Shown here: piece after piece, positions 1-7,968 of the stretch
Position numbering within the stretch: position 1 is the first letter of the stretch
Layout: each line of letters opens with the position of its first letter
Source: Myroides odoratus
GTDB taxonomy: Bacteria > Bacteroidota > Bacteroidia > Flavobacteriales > Flavobacteriaceae
Length of the DNA: 64,000 bases
Direction: 5' to 3'
NCBI RefSeq assembly: GCF_001549985.1
Contig: NZ_LROZ01000001.1
Coordinates: 62,001 to 126,000, forward strand
Made by a program: the position numbers and the translations under genes
Notes under the pieces: model-generated
The model's database searches: none
What the model saw: only the letters and a program-made list of their open reading frames with translations
What the model was told of the DNA's origin: nothing

Positions 1-1599
1 ATACGGTTTCACACTTGAAATTGTTGGAATATTCGATTTCACGAAGATTGTTGGAATAATCTGCACAACACCTCCAATTAAAATCGCTATTGTTGTTAAG
101 ATTGTAAATTGGATTGGTCTTCTTTCTAACCAAGTATGCCAAGCTTCTCCTTTTAAACGAGAAGCAGAAATTCTTTTTAATGCTGGTGCTTCTGCTAATT
201 CGTCTTCTACTGGTTTACCAGCTCTTACTGTTTTATATACTAAATAGATTAACACGAATAATCCGATTAAGTAGAACGAACCTCCAATTGCACGCATCAC
301 GTACATTGGCATAATCGCCGTTACTGTTTCAAGGAAGTTTCCGTATTTTAATGTTCCTGATGGATCAAAGTCTTTCCACATTAAGTGTTGAGAGAATCCT
401 GCTACATATAAAGGAATCGTATAAAGAATAATACCTAATGTTCCGATCCAGAAGTGGAAATTCGCAAGTGTTTTAGAATACAATTCTGTTTTGGTCATTC
501 TAGGGATTAACCAGTACACCATACCGAAGGTCATGAAACCATTCCATGCCAAGGCTCCAACGTGTACGTGAGCAACGATCCAGTCTGTATAGTGTGCAAT
601 AGCGTTTACGTTTTTCAACGATAACATCGGTCCTTCGAATGTTGCCATCCCGTATCCTGTAATACCTACTACGAAGAATTTCAACACAGGATCTACTCTT
701 ACTTTATCCCAAACTCCACGTAGGGTAAGTAATCCGTTAATCATACCTCCCCAAGATGGTGCAATCAACATTACAGAGAAAACTACTCCTAAGTTTTGTG
801 CCCATTCTGGTAAAGCTGAATATAATAAGTGGTGAGGTCCAGCCCAGATATACAAGAAAATTAAAGACCAGAAGTGGATAATAGATAAACGGTAAGAATA
901 CACCGGTCTATTCGCTGCTTTTGGTAAGAAGTAATACATCAATCCTAAGAATGGTGTTGTCAAGAAGAAGGCCACGGCATTGTGTCCGTACCACCACTGC
1001 ACCAGTGCATCTTGAACCCCCGCATACACAGAGTATGATTTTAATCCGTGTACAGGTAACTCTAATGAGTTAAAGATGTGTAATACTGCTACTGTAACGA
1101 AAGTTGCTAAATAGAACCAAATAGCAACATAAATATGACGTTCTCTACGATTGATGATTGTCATAATCATGTTGATACCGAAGGTAACCCAAATTACCGC
1201 AATTGCGATATCAATTGGCCACTCTAATTCAGCATACTCTTTTGAAGTAGTAAAACCTAAAGGCAAGGTAATTGCTGCAGCAGCAATAATGGTTTGCCAT
1301 CCATAAAAGTGAATGTTACTTAGAACATCACTGTACATTCTTGACTTACACAAACGTTGTAAAGAATAGTAAACCCCTGCAAAGATTGCATTTCCAACGA
1401 AAGCAAAAATAACTGCATTCGTATGTAGCGGACGTAGTCTTCCGTAACTTAACCAAGGAATTCCATCCGTTAAGTTAGGAAATATAAACATCACCGCTAA
1501 TAGTAATCCTACAAGCATCCCAACAGCCCCGAAAAAGATCGACGCGTAAAGGAATTTCTTTACAATTTTGTTGTCATAATAAAATTGTTGCACTTCCAT
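1..1599 (-). CDS. ccoN: cbb3-type cytochrome c oxidase, fused CcoN-CcoO subunit (3' end outside window)
   Basis: The frame is open from an ATG at 1599 down to base 1, giving 533 visible codons and no stop, so the gene continues beyond the left edge. The heme-copper oxidase core is clear: a low-spin heme His in RPLHTN (about residue 59), the WWYGHN motif (His plus cross-linking Tyr), the AGPHHLLYS copper His pair and an AHVHVG heme pair. After about residue 480 the protein runs into a stretch with the look of the CcoO start (RPIQFTILTT and following), so this is the CcoNO fusion usual in Bacteroidota. It is the catalytic subunit of the high-affinity terminal oxidase in the inner membrane, reducing oxygen and pumping protons. 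ccoS lies 6 bp upstream, so the two are probably cotranscribed. Confidence 0.95.
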   Translation of the reverse strand, partial: MEVQQFYYDNKIVKKFLYASIFFGAVGMLVGLLLAVMFIFPNLTDGIPWLSYGRLRPLHTNAVIFAFVGNAIFAGVYYSLQRLCKSRMYSDVLSNIHFYGWQTIIAAAAITLPLGFTTSKEYAELEWPIDIAIAVIWVTFGINMIMTIINRRERHIYVAIWFYLATFVTVAVLHIFNSLELPVHGLKSYSVYAGVQDALVQWWYGHNAVAFFLTTPFLGLMYYFLPKAANRPVYSYRLSIIHFWSLIFLYIWAGPHHLLYSALPEWAQNLGVVFSVMLIAPSWGGMINGLLTLRGVWDKVRVDPVLKFFVVGITGYGMATFEGPMLSLKNVNAIAHYTDWIVAHVHVGALAWNGFMTFGMVYWLIPRMTKTELYSKTLANFHFWIGTLGIILYTIPLYVAGFSQHLMWKDFDPSGTLKYGNFLETVTAIMPMYVMRAIGGSFYLIGLFVLIYLVYKTVRAGKPVEDELAEAPALKRISASRLKGEAWHTWLERRPIQFTILTTIAILIGGVVQIIPTIFVKSNIPTISSVKPY

Positions 1600-1605
1600 A
1601 GTTGT

Positions 1606-1812
1606 TTATATTTGATTTTCTTTTTGATTATTTTTTTTGTCTTTTTCCTCCTCTTTGGGTTTCGTTTTTTTCAGCTCATCATCAAACAACATACGAACAG
1701 AAGGCGTATAAGCGTCGTCAAACTGACCACTTTTCACGGATCGAATGAAAATGTAGAGGAAGATCCCTGCAACGAAAACACTGATACTAATTAAGAAATA
1801 TATAACACTCAT
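1606..1812 (-). CDS. ccoS: cbb3 oxidase maturation protein CcoS
   Basis: This 68-residue protein has one N-terminal membrane helix (about residues 3-25) followed by a charged tail rich in Lys and Glu, the usual size and shape of CcoS. In other bacteria CcoS is needed to insert heme and copper cofactors into the cbb3 oxidase. Position supports the call: it lies between ccoI and ccoNO on the same strand. The 85-bp gap to ccoI carries its own promoter-like signal (see 1831-1873), so ccoS-ccoNO may be expressed apart from ccoI. Confidence 0.88.
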   Translation of the reverse strand: MSVIYFLISISVFVAGIFLYIFIRSVKSGQFDDAYTPSVRMLFDDELKKTKPKEEEKDKKNNQKENQI

Positions 1813-1830
1813 ACCTGATAATTATTAAAA

Positions 1831-1873
1831 CAAAGTTAACAATATATTTTACCTAAAACTATGATAAATATCA
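1831..1873 (-). promoter_or_regulatory. Fnr-type palindrome and -7 box upstream of ccoS-ccoNO
   Basis: On the minus strand TGATATTTATCA occupies 1873-1862 and a perfect Bacteroidota -7 box, TAACTTTG, occupies 1838-1831. The two starts are 35 bp apart, which places the palindrome centre at about -42 from the expected transcription start, the position where Crp/Fnr proteins usually activate. The same element and spacing recur at 4303-4345 and 52129-52171. That Fnr-type regulators act here is inference. Confidence 0.65.
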
Positions 1874-1897
1874 CCAAAAACCTAATAATTGTTTTTT

Positions 1898-4279
1898 TTA
1901 TTTTATCTTTTTTCCATAATAATTTGTCAATAAAGTAACGAAGCTAATGATTGTAAACGTGCTAATTGGCATCAAAATTGCCGCTAATAAAGGTGACATC
2001 ATATTCATAATGGACACCGTAATACCAATCACATTATACGTTAAAGCAAGTACATAGCTGATTTTGATAACTTTAACAGATTGTTTAGAAAATTGAAGGC
2101 ACCCCAACAGCTGGTCAAAGACGCTTGCATCTAGGATTGCATCACTGGCCGGCGTAAAGACATTTACATTCTCTGACACGGATACTCCCACATTACTTTG
2201 CGCCAAAGCTCCTGCATCATTTAATCCATCGCCAATCATCATTACGTTCCCTCCTTTGTCTTGCAGTGCTTTGACATACTCCAATTTTTCCTCTGGTTTC
2301 TGATTAAAGGCTAAAGCAGTCCCTTGAGGCAAAACAGATTCCAAATACGCTTTTTCTCCTTCATTATCTCCAGAGAGGATACTCAATTTGTATTGGTGTT
2401 GGCTCAAGTTTTTAAACAATACTTCCAATCCAGGTCGGTAGTGATTTTCAAAAATGAATTTTCCCACATACTGTCCGTCAATTGCGATGTATACTGCTGT
2501 TTCATTTAAGCGTTCTGTTACCTTTGCTCCCACTAAACCTGCAGAACCAATGGCATATCCTTTTCCATTGATTACTCCCACAATCCCCTTTCCTGCAATT
2601 TCTTCAAACTGTGTGGGTTTGATTACGACTTTTGACTGTAAAAAAGCATAGAGCTTTCGGCTTAACGGGTGATTCGATGCACGAACCATATTTTTGATAT
2701 CCGCTTGTTGTTCCTTATCTAGTTCGACTCCTTCATATTGAATTGTCGATTGTGCATTGGTAGTAATGGTTCCTGTTTTATCAAAAACAAGGGTATCCAC
2801 TTTTGCCATTTGCTCCACGACCGTTACATTTTTCAAAAAGAACTTTTTGCGCCCCAAAATACGAATGGCATTTCCCAAGGTAAATGGTGCTGTTAATGCT
2901 AAAGCACACGGACACGCCACAATTAAGATAGCCGTTACCACATTAAACGCACTATTCAAATCCACAAAAGCCCATCCGGCGAATGCCAATACAGCTATTG
3001 TCAATAAGGCTGGAGTAAAATAATGACTTACTGTATCCGTAATCGTTTTGTATTTCAAGTCCACTCGTTTTTGGAATACCTCATTACTCCACAATTGGGT
3101 CAAATAACTTTGAGAGACCTTATTAATCGCTTCCACTTCTACGGCTTCTCCCATTTGTTTCCCTCCAGCAAATAGTTTATCTCCTGATTTTTTTTCTACT
3201 GGAACCGCTTCCCCTGTCACAAAACTGTAGTCGATAAAAGCGCGTTCTGACAATAAGATAGAATCAACGGGTAAAAGCTCTTGATTGCGAATTAATAAAC
3301 GATCCCCTTGTTCCACATCATAAACTTGAATCGGTTCTTCTGTTCCTTGTTTCGTTAATTTGGTAATTGCGATAGGAAAATAAGACTTGTAATCGCGTTC
3401 AAAAGACAGGAAGTTATAGGTACGTTGTTGAAATAATTTTCCTAATAACATAAAGAAAACTAACATGGTCATACTGTCAAAAAATCCAGGTCCTAAATCG
3501 AAAACAATGTCAACTGTACTTCGAATAAACATGACAATAATTCCCAAAGACATTGGAATATCAATGGTGTAATTTTTTGTTTTGATTCCAGTCCACGCGG
3601 CTTTGTGGTAAGGCGAAGCAGAATAGAAAAAAACAGGCAACGACAAGAATAAAATCAACCAACGGAAGAAATTCTTGTATTGATCCATCCAGACATCATC
3701 AATATTAAAATACTCTGGAAAGGACAGCATCATTACGTTTCCATAACAGAAAAAAGCAACCCCAATTTTATAGATTAAGCTGCGATCAATGCTGTTGGGT
3801 TTTTCTTCGTAATTCTTTAAGCTGATATAAGGTTCATATCCAATACGACAAAGCAAGAGCACGATTTCTTTTAAATCGATAGCATCTGTATCGAATGTAA
3901 TAGTGGCTTTTTTTTCTGGGAAGTTAACCAAAACACGGTATACCCCAGGATTTAATTTATGTAGATTTTCTAAAATCCAAATGCAAGAGCTGCAGTGAAT
4001 ATGAGGAATATACAGCGAAACGATAGCCGTATTTCCTTCATTGAACTCCAATAATTTCGATACAATGTCTGGATTACTCAAGAAATCATATTTTCCATTT
4101 ACCTCTTCAGGAGTGGCTCCAGGTGTAGATTCGAGGTCATAATAACAGGTTAAATCGTTTTCATTAAAAATTTCGTAGACGGTTTTACAACCGTTACAAC
4201 AAAACATTTTCTCATCGTAGTCTATACGATTAAAGGCAGTAACACTGTTACCACAATGAAAACACGCTTTTTTATCCAT
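1898..4279 (-). CDS. ccoI: Copper-translocating P-type ATPase of cbb3 oxidase assembly
   Basis: This 793-residue P1B-type ATPase starts with a Cys-rich segment (CFHCG near residue 6, FCCNGC near 27) and a heavy-metal-associated domain with CSSC at 96-99. About eight membrane helices follow. The metal-binding CPC is at 456-458, the phosphorylated Asp in DKTGT is at 500, and the GDGLNDAG hinge is near the C-terminus. CcoI/FixI proteins deliver copper for the binuclear centre of cbb3 oxidase, and the location next to ccoS and ccoNO supports this role over general copper efflux. It is divergent from the Crp/Fnr gene, sharing a 129-bp intergenic region that holds one Fnr-type palindrome. Confidence 0.93.
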   Translation of the reverse strand: MDKKACFHCGNSVTAFNRIDYDEKMFCCNGCKTVYEIFNENDLTCYYDLESTPGATPEEVNGKYDFLSNPDIVSKLLEFNEGNTAIVSLYIPHIHCSSCIWILENLHKLNPGVYRVLVNFPEKKATITFDTDAIDLKEIVLLLCRIGYEPYISLKNYEEKPNSIDRSLIYKIGVAFFCYGNVMMLSFPEYFNIDDVWMDQYKNFFRWLILFLSLPVFFYSASPYHKAAWTGIKTKNYTIDIPMSLGIIVMFIRSTVDIVFDLGPGFFDSMTMLVFFMLLGKLFQQRTYNFLSFERDYKSYFPIAITKLTKQGTEEPIQVYDVEQGDRLLIRNQELLPVDSILLSERAFIDYSFVTGEAVPVEKKSGDKLFAGGKQMGEAVEVEAINKVSQSYLTQLWSNEVFQKRVDLKYKTITDTVSHYFTPALLTIAVLAFAGWAFVDLNSAFNVVTAILIVACPCALALTAPFTLGNAIRILGRKKFFLKNVTVVEQMAKVDTLVFDKTGTITTNAQSTIQYEGVELDKEQQADIKNMVRASNHPLSRKLYAFLQSKVVIKPTQFEEIAGKGIVGVINGKGYAIGSAGLVGAKVTERLNETAVYIAIDGQYVGKFIFENHYRPGLEVLFKNLSQHQYKLSILSGDNEGEKAYLESVLPQGTALAFNQKPEEKLEYVKALQDKGGNVMMIGDGLNDAGALAQSNVGVSVSENVNVFTPASDAILDASVFDQLLGCLQFSKQSVKVIKISYVLALTYNVIGITVSIMNMMSPLLAAILMPISTFTIISFVTLLTNYYGKKIK

Positions 4280-4302
4280 AAAATTTGCTCATTTACCTTG
4301 TA

Positions 4303-4345
4303 CAAAGGTCTTAGTTAATTCTCCTAAAAATTATGACATTTATCA
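4303..4345 (-). promoter_or_regulatory. Fnr-type palindrome and -7 box upstream of ccoI
   Basis: The palindrome TGACATTTATCA (plus-strand reading) lies at 4334-4345. On the minus strand the near-consensus -7 box GACCTTTG lies at 4310-4303. Measured start to start the spacing is 35 bp, identical to the ccoS promoter, so this site is placed to activate ccoI. The box differs from TAnnTTTG only at its first base. Confidence 0.6.
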
Positions 4346-4364
4346 GTAAATAGCACTATCTTTG
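4334..4364 (+). promoter_or_regulatory. Promoter of the Crp/Fnr gene overlapped by an Fnr-type palindrome
   Basis: A perfect -7 box TATCTTTG is at 4357-4364, about 45 bp before the start codon of the regulator. The palindrome at 4334-4345 ends 11 bp before this box, so its centre is near -30, on top of the -33 region. A protein bound there could block this promoter while activating the divergent ccoI promoter. That autoregulation is inference. Confidence 0.55.
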
Positions 4365-4408
4365 CAGAGGTATTTTTACCAACTGCATAAAAAATAGTTT
4401 ATATAGGT

Positions 4409-5092
4409 ATGGGAAGATGTGAGCAATGTATGATTAGAGAATTCAGTTCTCTAAAAGCTTTAACTAGAGAGGAGTTACTAGCGATTTCAGAAACAAAAAC
4501 CCACTTTATTATTAGAAAAGGAGAGAACCTATTTTCGGAAGGAGAAAGTTTAAATGGGGTTTATTGTATCAAAGAAGGATTCTGTAAATTAACAAAGTTA
4601 AATTCAAACGGAAAAGACTCGATTGTCAAATTGGCAAAAAGAGGGGATTTATTAGGACAACGTTCGATTATTAATGAGGAGACTTCTAATCTTTCTGCAA
4701 CTGCCTTAGAAGATATGCAGGTGTGTTTCATACCAAAAAAAGAAATGTTAGATCATTTCACAGAAAACAACAAGTTTTCATTGTTGATTACACGAGACAT
4801 TTGCACGCACTTAAAAGATGCAGATCAAGACTTAGCGAATCAAACACATAAAACAGTAAAAGAGCGTTTAGCGATTATGCTATTGAAGTTGGAAGACTTA
4901 GGAGGCTCTTCTTCGGAGACTCAAGCCTTAAACATCAAATTATCACGTGAAGATTTAGCGAATATGGTCGGAACTGCGACAGAAAGTTGCATTCGTTTAT
5001 TATCTGAATTAAAAAAAGATGGCATTATTCAACTAAAAGGAAAGGACATTATTCTTTTAGATAAGAGAGAGCTCCGTGCATTGGCGGAATAA
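4409..5092 (+). CDS. Crp/Fnr family transcriptional regulator
   Basis: The 227-residue protein has a cyclic-nucleotide-binding-type beta barrel (about residues 20-130) and a C-terminal Crp-type winged helix with LSREDLANMVGTATES (about 179-194) as the recognition region. An N-terminal C4-x2-C7 pair opens the protein, with further cysteines at 53, 59, 106, 132 and 194. Classical Fnr uses four cysteines for a 4Fe-4S cluster; whether these serve that purpose cannot be read from the sequence. Its divergent position beside ccoI, and the palindromes before three promoters in this window, make it the natural candidate for an oxygen- or redox-responsive activator of cbb3 oxidase genes. The role is inferred from family and context. 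Confidence 0.85.
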   Translation: MGRCEQCMIREFSSLKALTREELLAISETKTHFIIRKGENLFSEGESLNGVYCIKEGFCKLTKLNSNGKDSIVKLAKRGDLLGQRSIINEETSNLSATALEDMQVCFIPKKEMLDHFTENNKFSLLITRDICTHLKDADQDLANQTHKTVKERLAIMLLKLEDLGGSSSETQALNIKLSREDLANMVGTATESCIRLLSELKKDGIIQLKGKDIILLDKRELRALAE

Positions 5093-5170
5093 ATGCGAAC
5101 TGTCATTTTAATTTTATTAAATTCGTCTATATTTTTATGCAAATGATGCAAAATAACTTATTTTCGCATT

Positions 5171-6193
5171 ATGAAGCATACATCAATAGATACGTTAAAA
5201 CAACTCATTAGTTTACCAGCAAAGAGCTTTGCAATCATCCCACATCGCAATCCCGATGGTGATGCTATTGGCTCTTCTTTAGGTTTATATCACGTATTAA
5301 AACAATTGGGACACAAGGTAGAAATTATCTCTCCCAACGAGTATCCAAACTTTTTGGCTTGGATGCCTGGTACTGCAGCAATTAAAATTTACGATTTTAA
5401 TAAAACAGCAGGTCAACACATACTAAAAAATAGCGATTGCATTTTTACGCTAGATTTCAATATCTTATCTCGTACAGGAGATGAAATGGGTGCTTTTTTA
5501 GCAAGCTTACCCAATGATTTTGTCATGATTGACCATCATCAAATGCCTGGAGATTACGCCAAATTAACCTTTTCCGATACGTCTTTTGGATCAACATGTG
5601 AATTGTTGTATTCGCTGTTAGAACAAATGGATTTGACTGATTTAGTTCACCAAGAGGCCGCTACTTGTATTTATACAGGAATTGTTACGGATTCTGGTTC
5701 TTTCCGATTCCCTAAAACTACGGCTAAAACACACCAAGTGGTTGCTGCCTTAATTGAGAAAGGAATTGACAACCCTAAAATTCACCACGCCCTGTTTGAC
5801 AATAGCTCATTCAACCGTTTACAATTAATGGGAAGAGCACTACAACATCTGCATTTGATTCCGGATACGCAAACTTCTTATCTTTATTTGAATGAGGAAG
5901 ATCTTCATGAATTTTCTCATCAAAAAGGAGATACAGAAGGATTAGTGAATTATGGGCTTTCTATTAGTGGAATTGATTTAACCGCATTTTTCATTGAACG
6001 CAAAGACGAAGGCATTATTAAAATTTCTTTCCGTTCATCGGGTAATTTAGATGTCAATTTATTTGCTCGAACCTATTTTGAAGGGGGTGGCCATATCAAT
6101 GCAGCAGGAGGTAAATCTACACTTTCACTCGATGAAACGATTCAACGTTATATCGACATTGTAAATCAACACAAACAAGATTTTTATGTTTAA
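5171..6193 (+). CDS. nrnA: DHH/DHHA1 family nano-RNase / pAp phosphatase (NrnA-like)
   Basis: This 340-residue protein carries the DHH phosphoesterase motifs: HRNPDGDA (about 25-32), a second Asp region in LDFN, and the DHH triad at 121-123. The C-terminal DHHA1 domain has the GGGHINAAGG substrate-binding loop near residue 310. The family degrades very short RNAs and dephosphorylates 3'-phosphoadenosine 5'-phosphate in the cytoplasm. The length is typical. It opens a three-gene plus-strand unit; its last 8 bases overlap the start of gldI, which suggests translational coupling. Confidence 0.88.
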   Translation: MKHTSIDTLKQLISLPAKSFAIIPHRNPDGDAIGSSLGLYHVLKQLGHKVEIISPNEYPNFLAWMPGTAAIKIYDFNKTAGQHILKNSDCIFTLDFNILSRTGDEMGAFLASLPNDFVMIDHHQMPGDYAKLTFSDTSFGSTCELLYSLLEQMDLTDLVHQEAATCIYTGIVTDSGSFRFPKTTAKTHQVVAALIEKGIDNPKIHHALFDNSSFNRLQLMGRALQHLHLIPDTQTSYLYLNEEDLHEFSHQKGDTEGLVNYGLSISGIDLTAFFIERKDEGIIKISFRSSGNLDVNLFARTYFEGGGHINAAGGKSTLSLDETIQRYIDIVNQHKQDFYV

Positions 6194-6737
6194 GTATTCC
6201 CTTTGCTTCACTCTTCTGGCTAGTCTAGTTCTCCTGGCAAGCTGTCAAGAGAAACAAGAGGCTCGAAAACCGATTTCTAATTCGCGTTCAGTGGAAACAA
6301 AACTTTCTATTGACCGCAATATTGAATTGAGAGAAAGCGAAGAAGACATCTTTACCAAATACAGAACAAATGACGTAGCCAATACTTATATTCACTCGAA
6401 TTCAGGATTTTGGTTTACCTATTTAAAAAGAGAGGTTAAGGATTCTGTCCTCCCTCAGAAAAGTGATATCGTTCAATATACGTATGAAATACGTCAAGTG
6501 AATGACAGCGTCATCTATACGCAGAAAGAAATCGGCACCTTAACCTATAAGGTTGATGAAGAAGATATCTTACCTGTTTTGCGCCATAGCCTGAAAATTT
6601 TAAAACCTGCTGAAAGCATCAAGGTATTAAGTCCCTCTAGTTTAGCGTATAGCTATTTAGGTGATCAAAAGGCTATTGCAAAAAATCAACCTTTAGTTTT
6701 CATTATTTCACTGGAATCAATCAAAAAATCTAATTAA
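6186..6737 (+). CDS. gldI: Gliding-associated peptidyl-prolyl isomerase lipoprotein GldI
   Basis: The 183-residue protein begins with a lipoprotein signal (LLASC, lipidated Cys at 20). The body has a degenerate FKBP-like fold with DIVQYTYEIR and a VLSPSSLAYSYLG segment in place of the usual flap. GldI of Flavobacterium is a lipoprotein with prolyl isomerase similarity required for gliding and type IX secretion, presumably helping fold envelope components in the periplasm. It starts inside the end of nrnA and is followed after 5 bp by another isomerase gene; to my knowledge this DHH-gldI-isomerase order is common in Flavobacteriia. A generic FKBP lipoprotein is the alternative. Confidence 0.8.
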   Translation: MFKYSLCFTLLASLVLLASCQEKQEARKPISNSRSVETKLSIDRNIELRESEEDIFTKYRTNDVANTYIHSNSGFWFTYLKREVKDSVLPQKSDIVQYTYEIRQVNDSVIYTQKEIGTLTYKVDEEDILPVLRHSLKILKPAESIKVLSPSSLAYSYLGDQKAIAKNQPLVFIISLESIKKSN

Positions 6738-6742
6738 TAAAA

Positions 6743-7831
6743 ATGAAAAAAATGACGAGTCTAATTTTAAGTTTAGTCGCTTTAGTGTCGTCTTGTACTA
6801 CGCAAAAATCAGATTTACCTGATGGTTTGTACGCAGACATTCAAACAAACAAAGGTCATATCATCGTTGAGCTAGCTTATCAAAAAGCACCTGTAACTGT
6901 GGCTAACTTTGTGAGTTTAGCAGAAGGAAAAAATCCTTTTGTTGATGAACAATACAAAGGCAAACAATATTATGATGGAATTAAATTTCACCGTGTAGAG
7001 AACGATTTCGTAATCCAAGGTGGAGATCCAACAGGAACAGGAGCTGGCGGACCAGGTTATGTGTTTAAAGATGAGTTTTCTCCTGAATTAACGCATGATA
7101 AACCAGGAACTTTATCTATGGCTAACAGCGGTCCTTTTACCAATGGTAGTCAATTCTTTATTACACACAAACCTACACAGTTCTTAGATAACAGACACTC
7201 TGTTTTTGGTTATACAGTAAAAGGAATGGATGTAGTAAACAGCATTGTAAAAGATGACGTAATCGAAAGTGTAAAAATTATCCGTCAAGGAAAAGAAGCG
7301 AAAAAATTTGATGCTGTAAAAGTATTCAAAAACTACTTCGAAGAAGCAGCTAAAGAGAAAAAAGAAAAAGAAGATAAATTAGCAGGTGCACAACAAAAAT
7401 ATGCTAGTCAATTCGCTGATTTGAAGAGCAAAGCAACAAAACTTGATTCAGGTTTATCTTATGTAATTATAGAAAAAGGCAATGGCAAAAAACCAGCAGT
7501 CAGTCAAGAAGTATTTGTTGACTATGCAGGATTCTTTGAAAATGGACTTTTATTTGATTCAAGTATTGTTTCTTTAACGAAAGAGTTTGATGCATTTGAT
7601 CAACGTAGAGCAGACATGAATGGATATAACCCAATTCCTTTTACTTACGGTGCTAAAACAGGCTTAATCCCAGGTTTTATTGAAGGAATTGAGCAAATGA
7701 ATTTTGGTGATACTGCTATTATCTTCATTCCTGCTCACATGGCTTATGGCGAACGTGGAGTTGGTCCTATTCCTCCTAATACAGATTTAGTGTTTCAGAT
7801 GAAATTATATGAAACTGCTGATAGAAAATAG
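6743..7831 (+). CDS. Peptidyl-prolyl isomerase lipoprotein with cyclophilin and FKBP domains
   Basis: This 362-residue protein starts with a lipoprotein signal (lipobox Cys at 18). A cyclophilin domain covers about residues 28-200, with FHRVENDFVIQGGDP, NGSQFFIT and FLDNRHSVFG as family signatures. A Lys-rich linker (about 205-235) leads into an FKBP domain ending with FIPAHMAYGERGVGPIPPN. Both halves catalyse proline cis-trans isomerisation, so this is a two-headed envelope foldase facing the periplasm. It is third in the nrnA-gldI unit and ends before a heptamer repeat and a strong hairpin terminator. Confidence 0.88.
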   Translation: MKKMTSLILSLVALVSSCTTQKSDLPDGLYADIQTNKGHIIVELAYQKAPVTVANFVSLAEGKNPFVDEQYKGKQYYDGIKFHRVENDFVIQGGDPTGTGAGGPGYVFKDEFSPELTHDKPGTLSMANSGPFTNGSQFFITHKPTQFLDNRHSVFGYTVKGMDVVNSIVKDDVIESVKIIRQGKEAKKFDAVKVFKNYFEEAAKEKKEKEDKLAGAQQKYASQFADLKSKATKLDSGLSYVIIEKGNGKKPAVSQEVFVDYAGFFENGLLFDSSIVSLTKEFDAFDQRRADMNGYNPIPFTYGAKTGLIPGFIEGIEQMNFGDTAIIFIPAHMAYGERGVGPIPPNTDLVFQMKLYETADRK

Positions 7832-7832
7832 T

Positions 7833-7874
7833 AATGAGTTATGAGTTATGGGTTATGAGTTATGGGTTATGAGT
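7833..7874. repeat. Six tandem TATGRGT heptamers
   Basis: Immediately after the isomerase stop codon the sequence runs as six 7-bp units, alternating mostly between TATGAGT and TATGGGT (the first is AATGAGT). The same words recur singly near 19486 and 59600 and, inverted, near 40098, always in intergenic DNA. No gene or known element fits. Confidence 0.8.
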
Positions 7875-7920
7875 GATTATGTGAGACAACAATTACCCTT
7901 TAACCTTTAACTCCAAAACC

Positions 7921-7968
7921 AATAAAATAAAAAAACCTCCGCTTTAGCGGAGGTTTTTTTATTTTATT
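7921..7968. terminator. Bidirectional hairpin terminator between the isomerase and wbqC genes
   Basis: A perfect 22-bp inverted repeat (arms 7921-7942 and 7947-7968, loop TTTA) has a GC core ACCTCCGC/GCGGAGGT flanked by A and T runs on both sides, so it can end transcription from both convergent genes. The wbqC stop codon lies inside the right arm. Confidence 0.9.
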
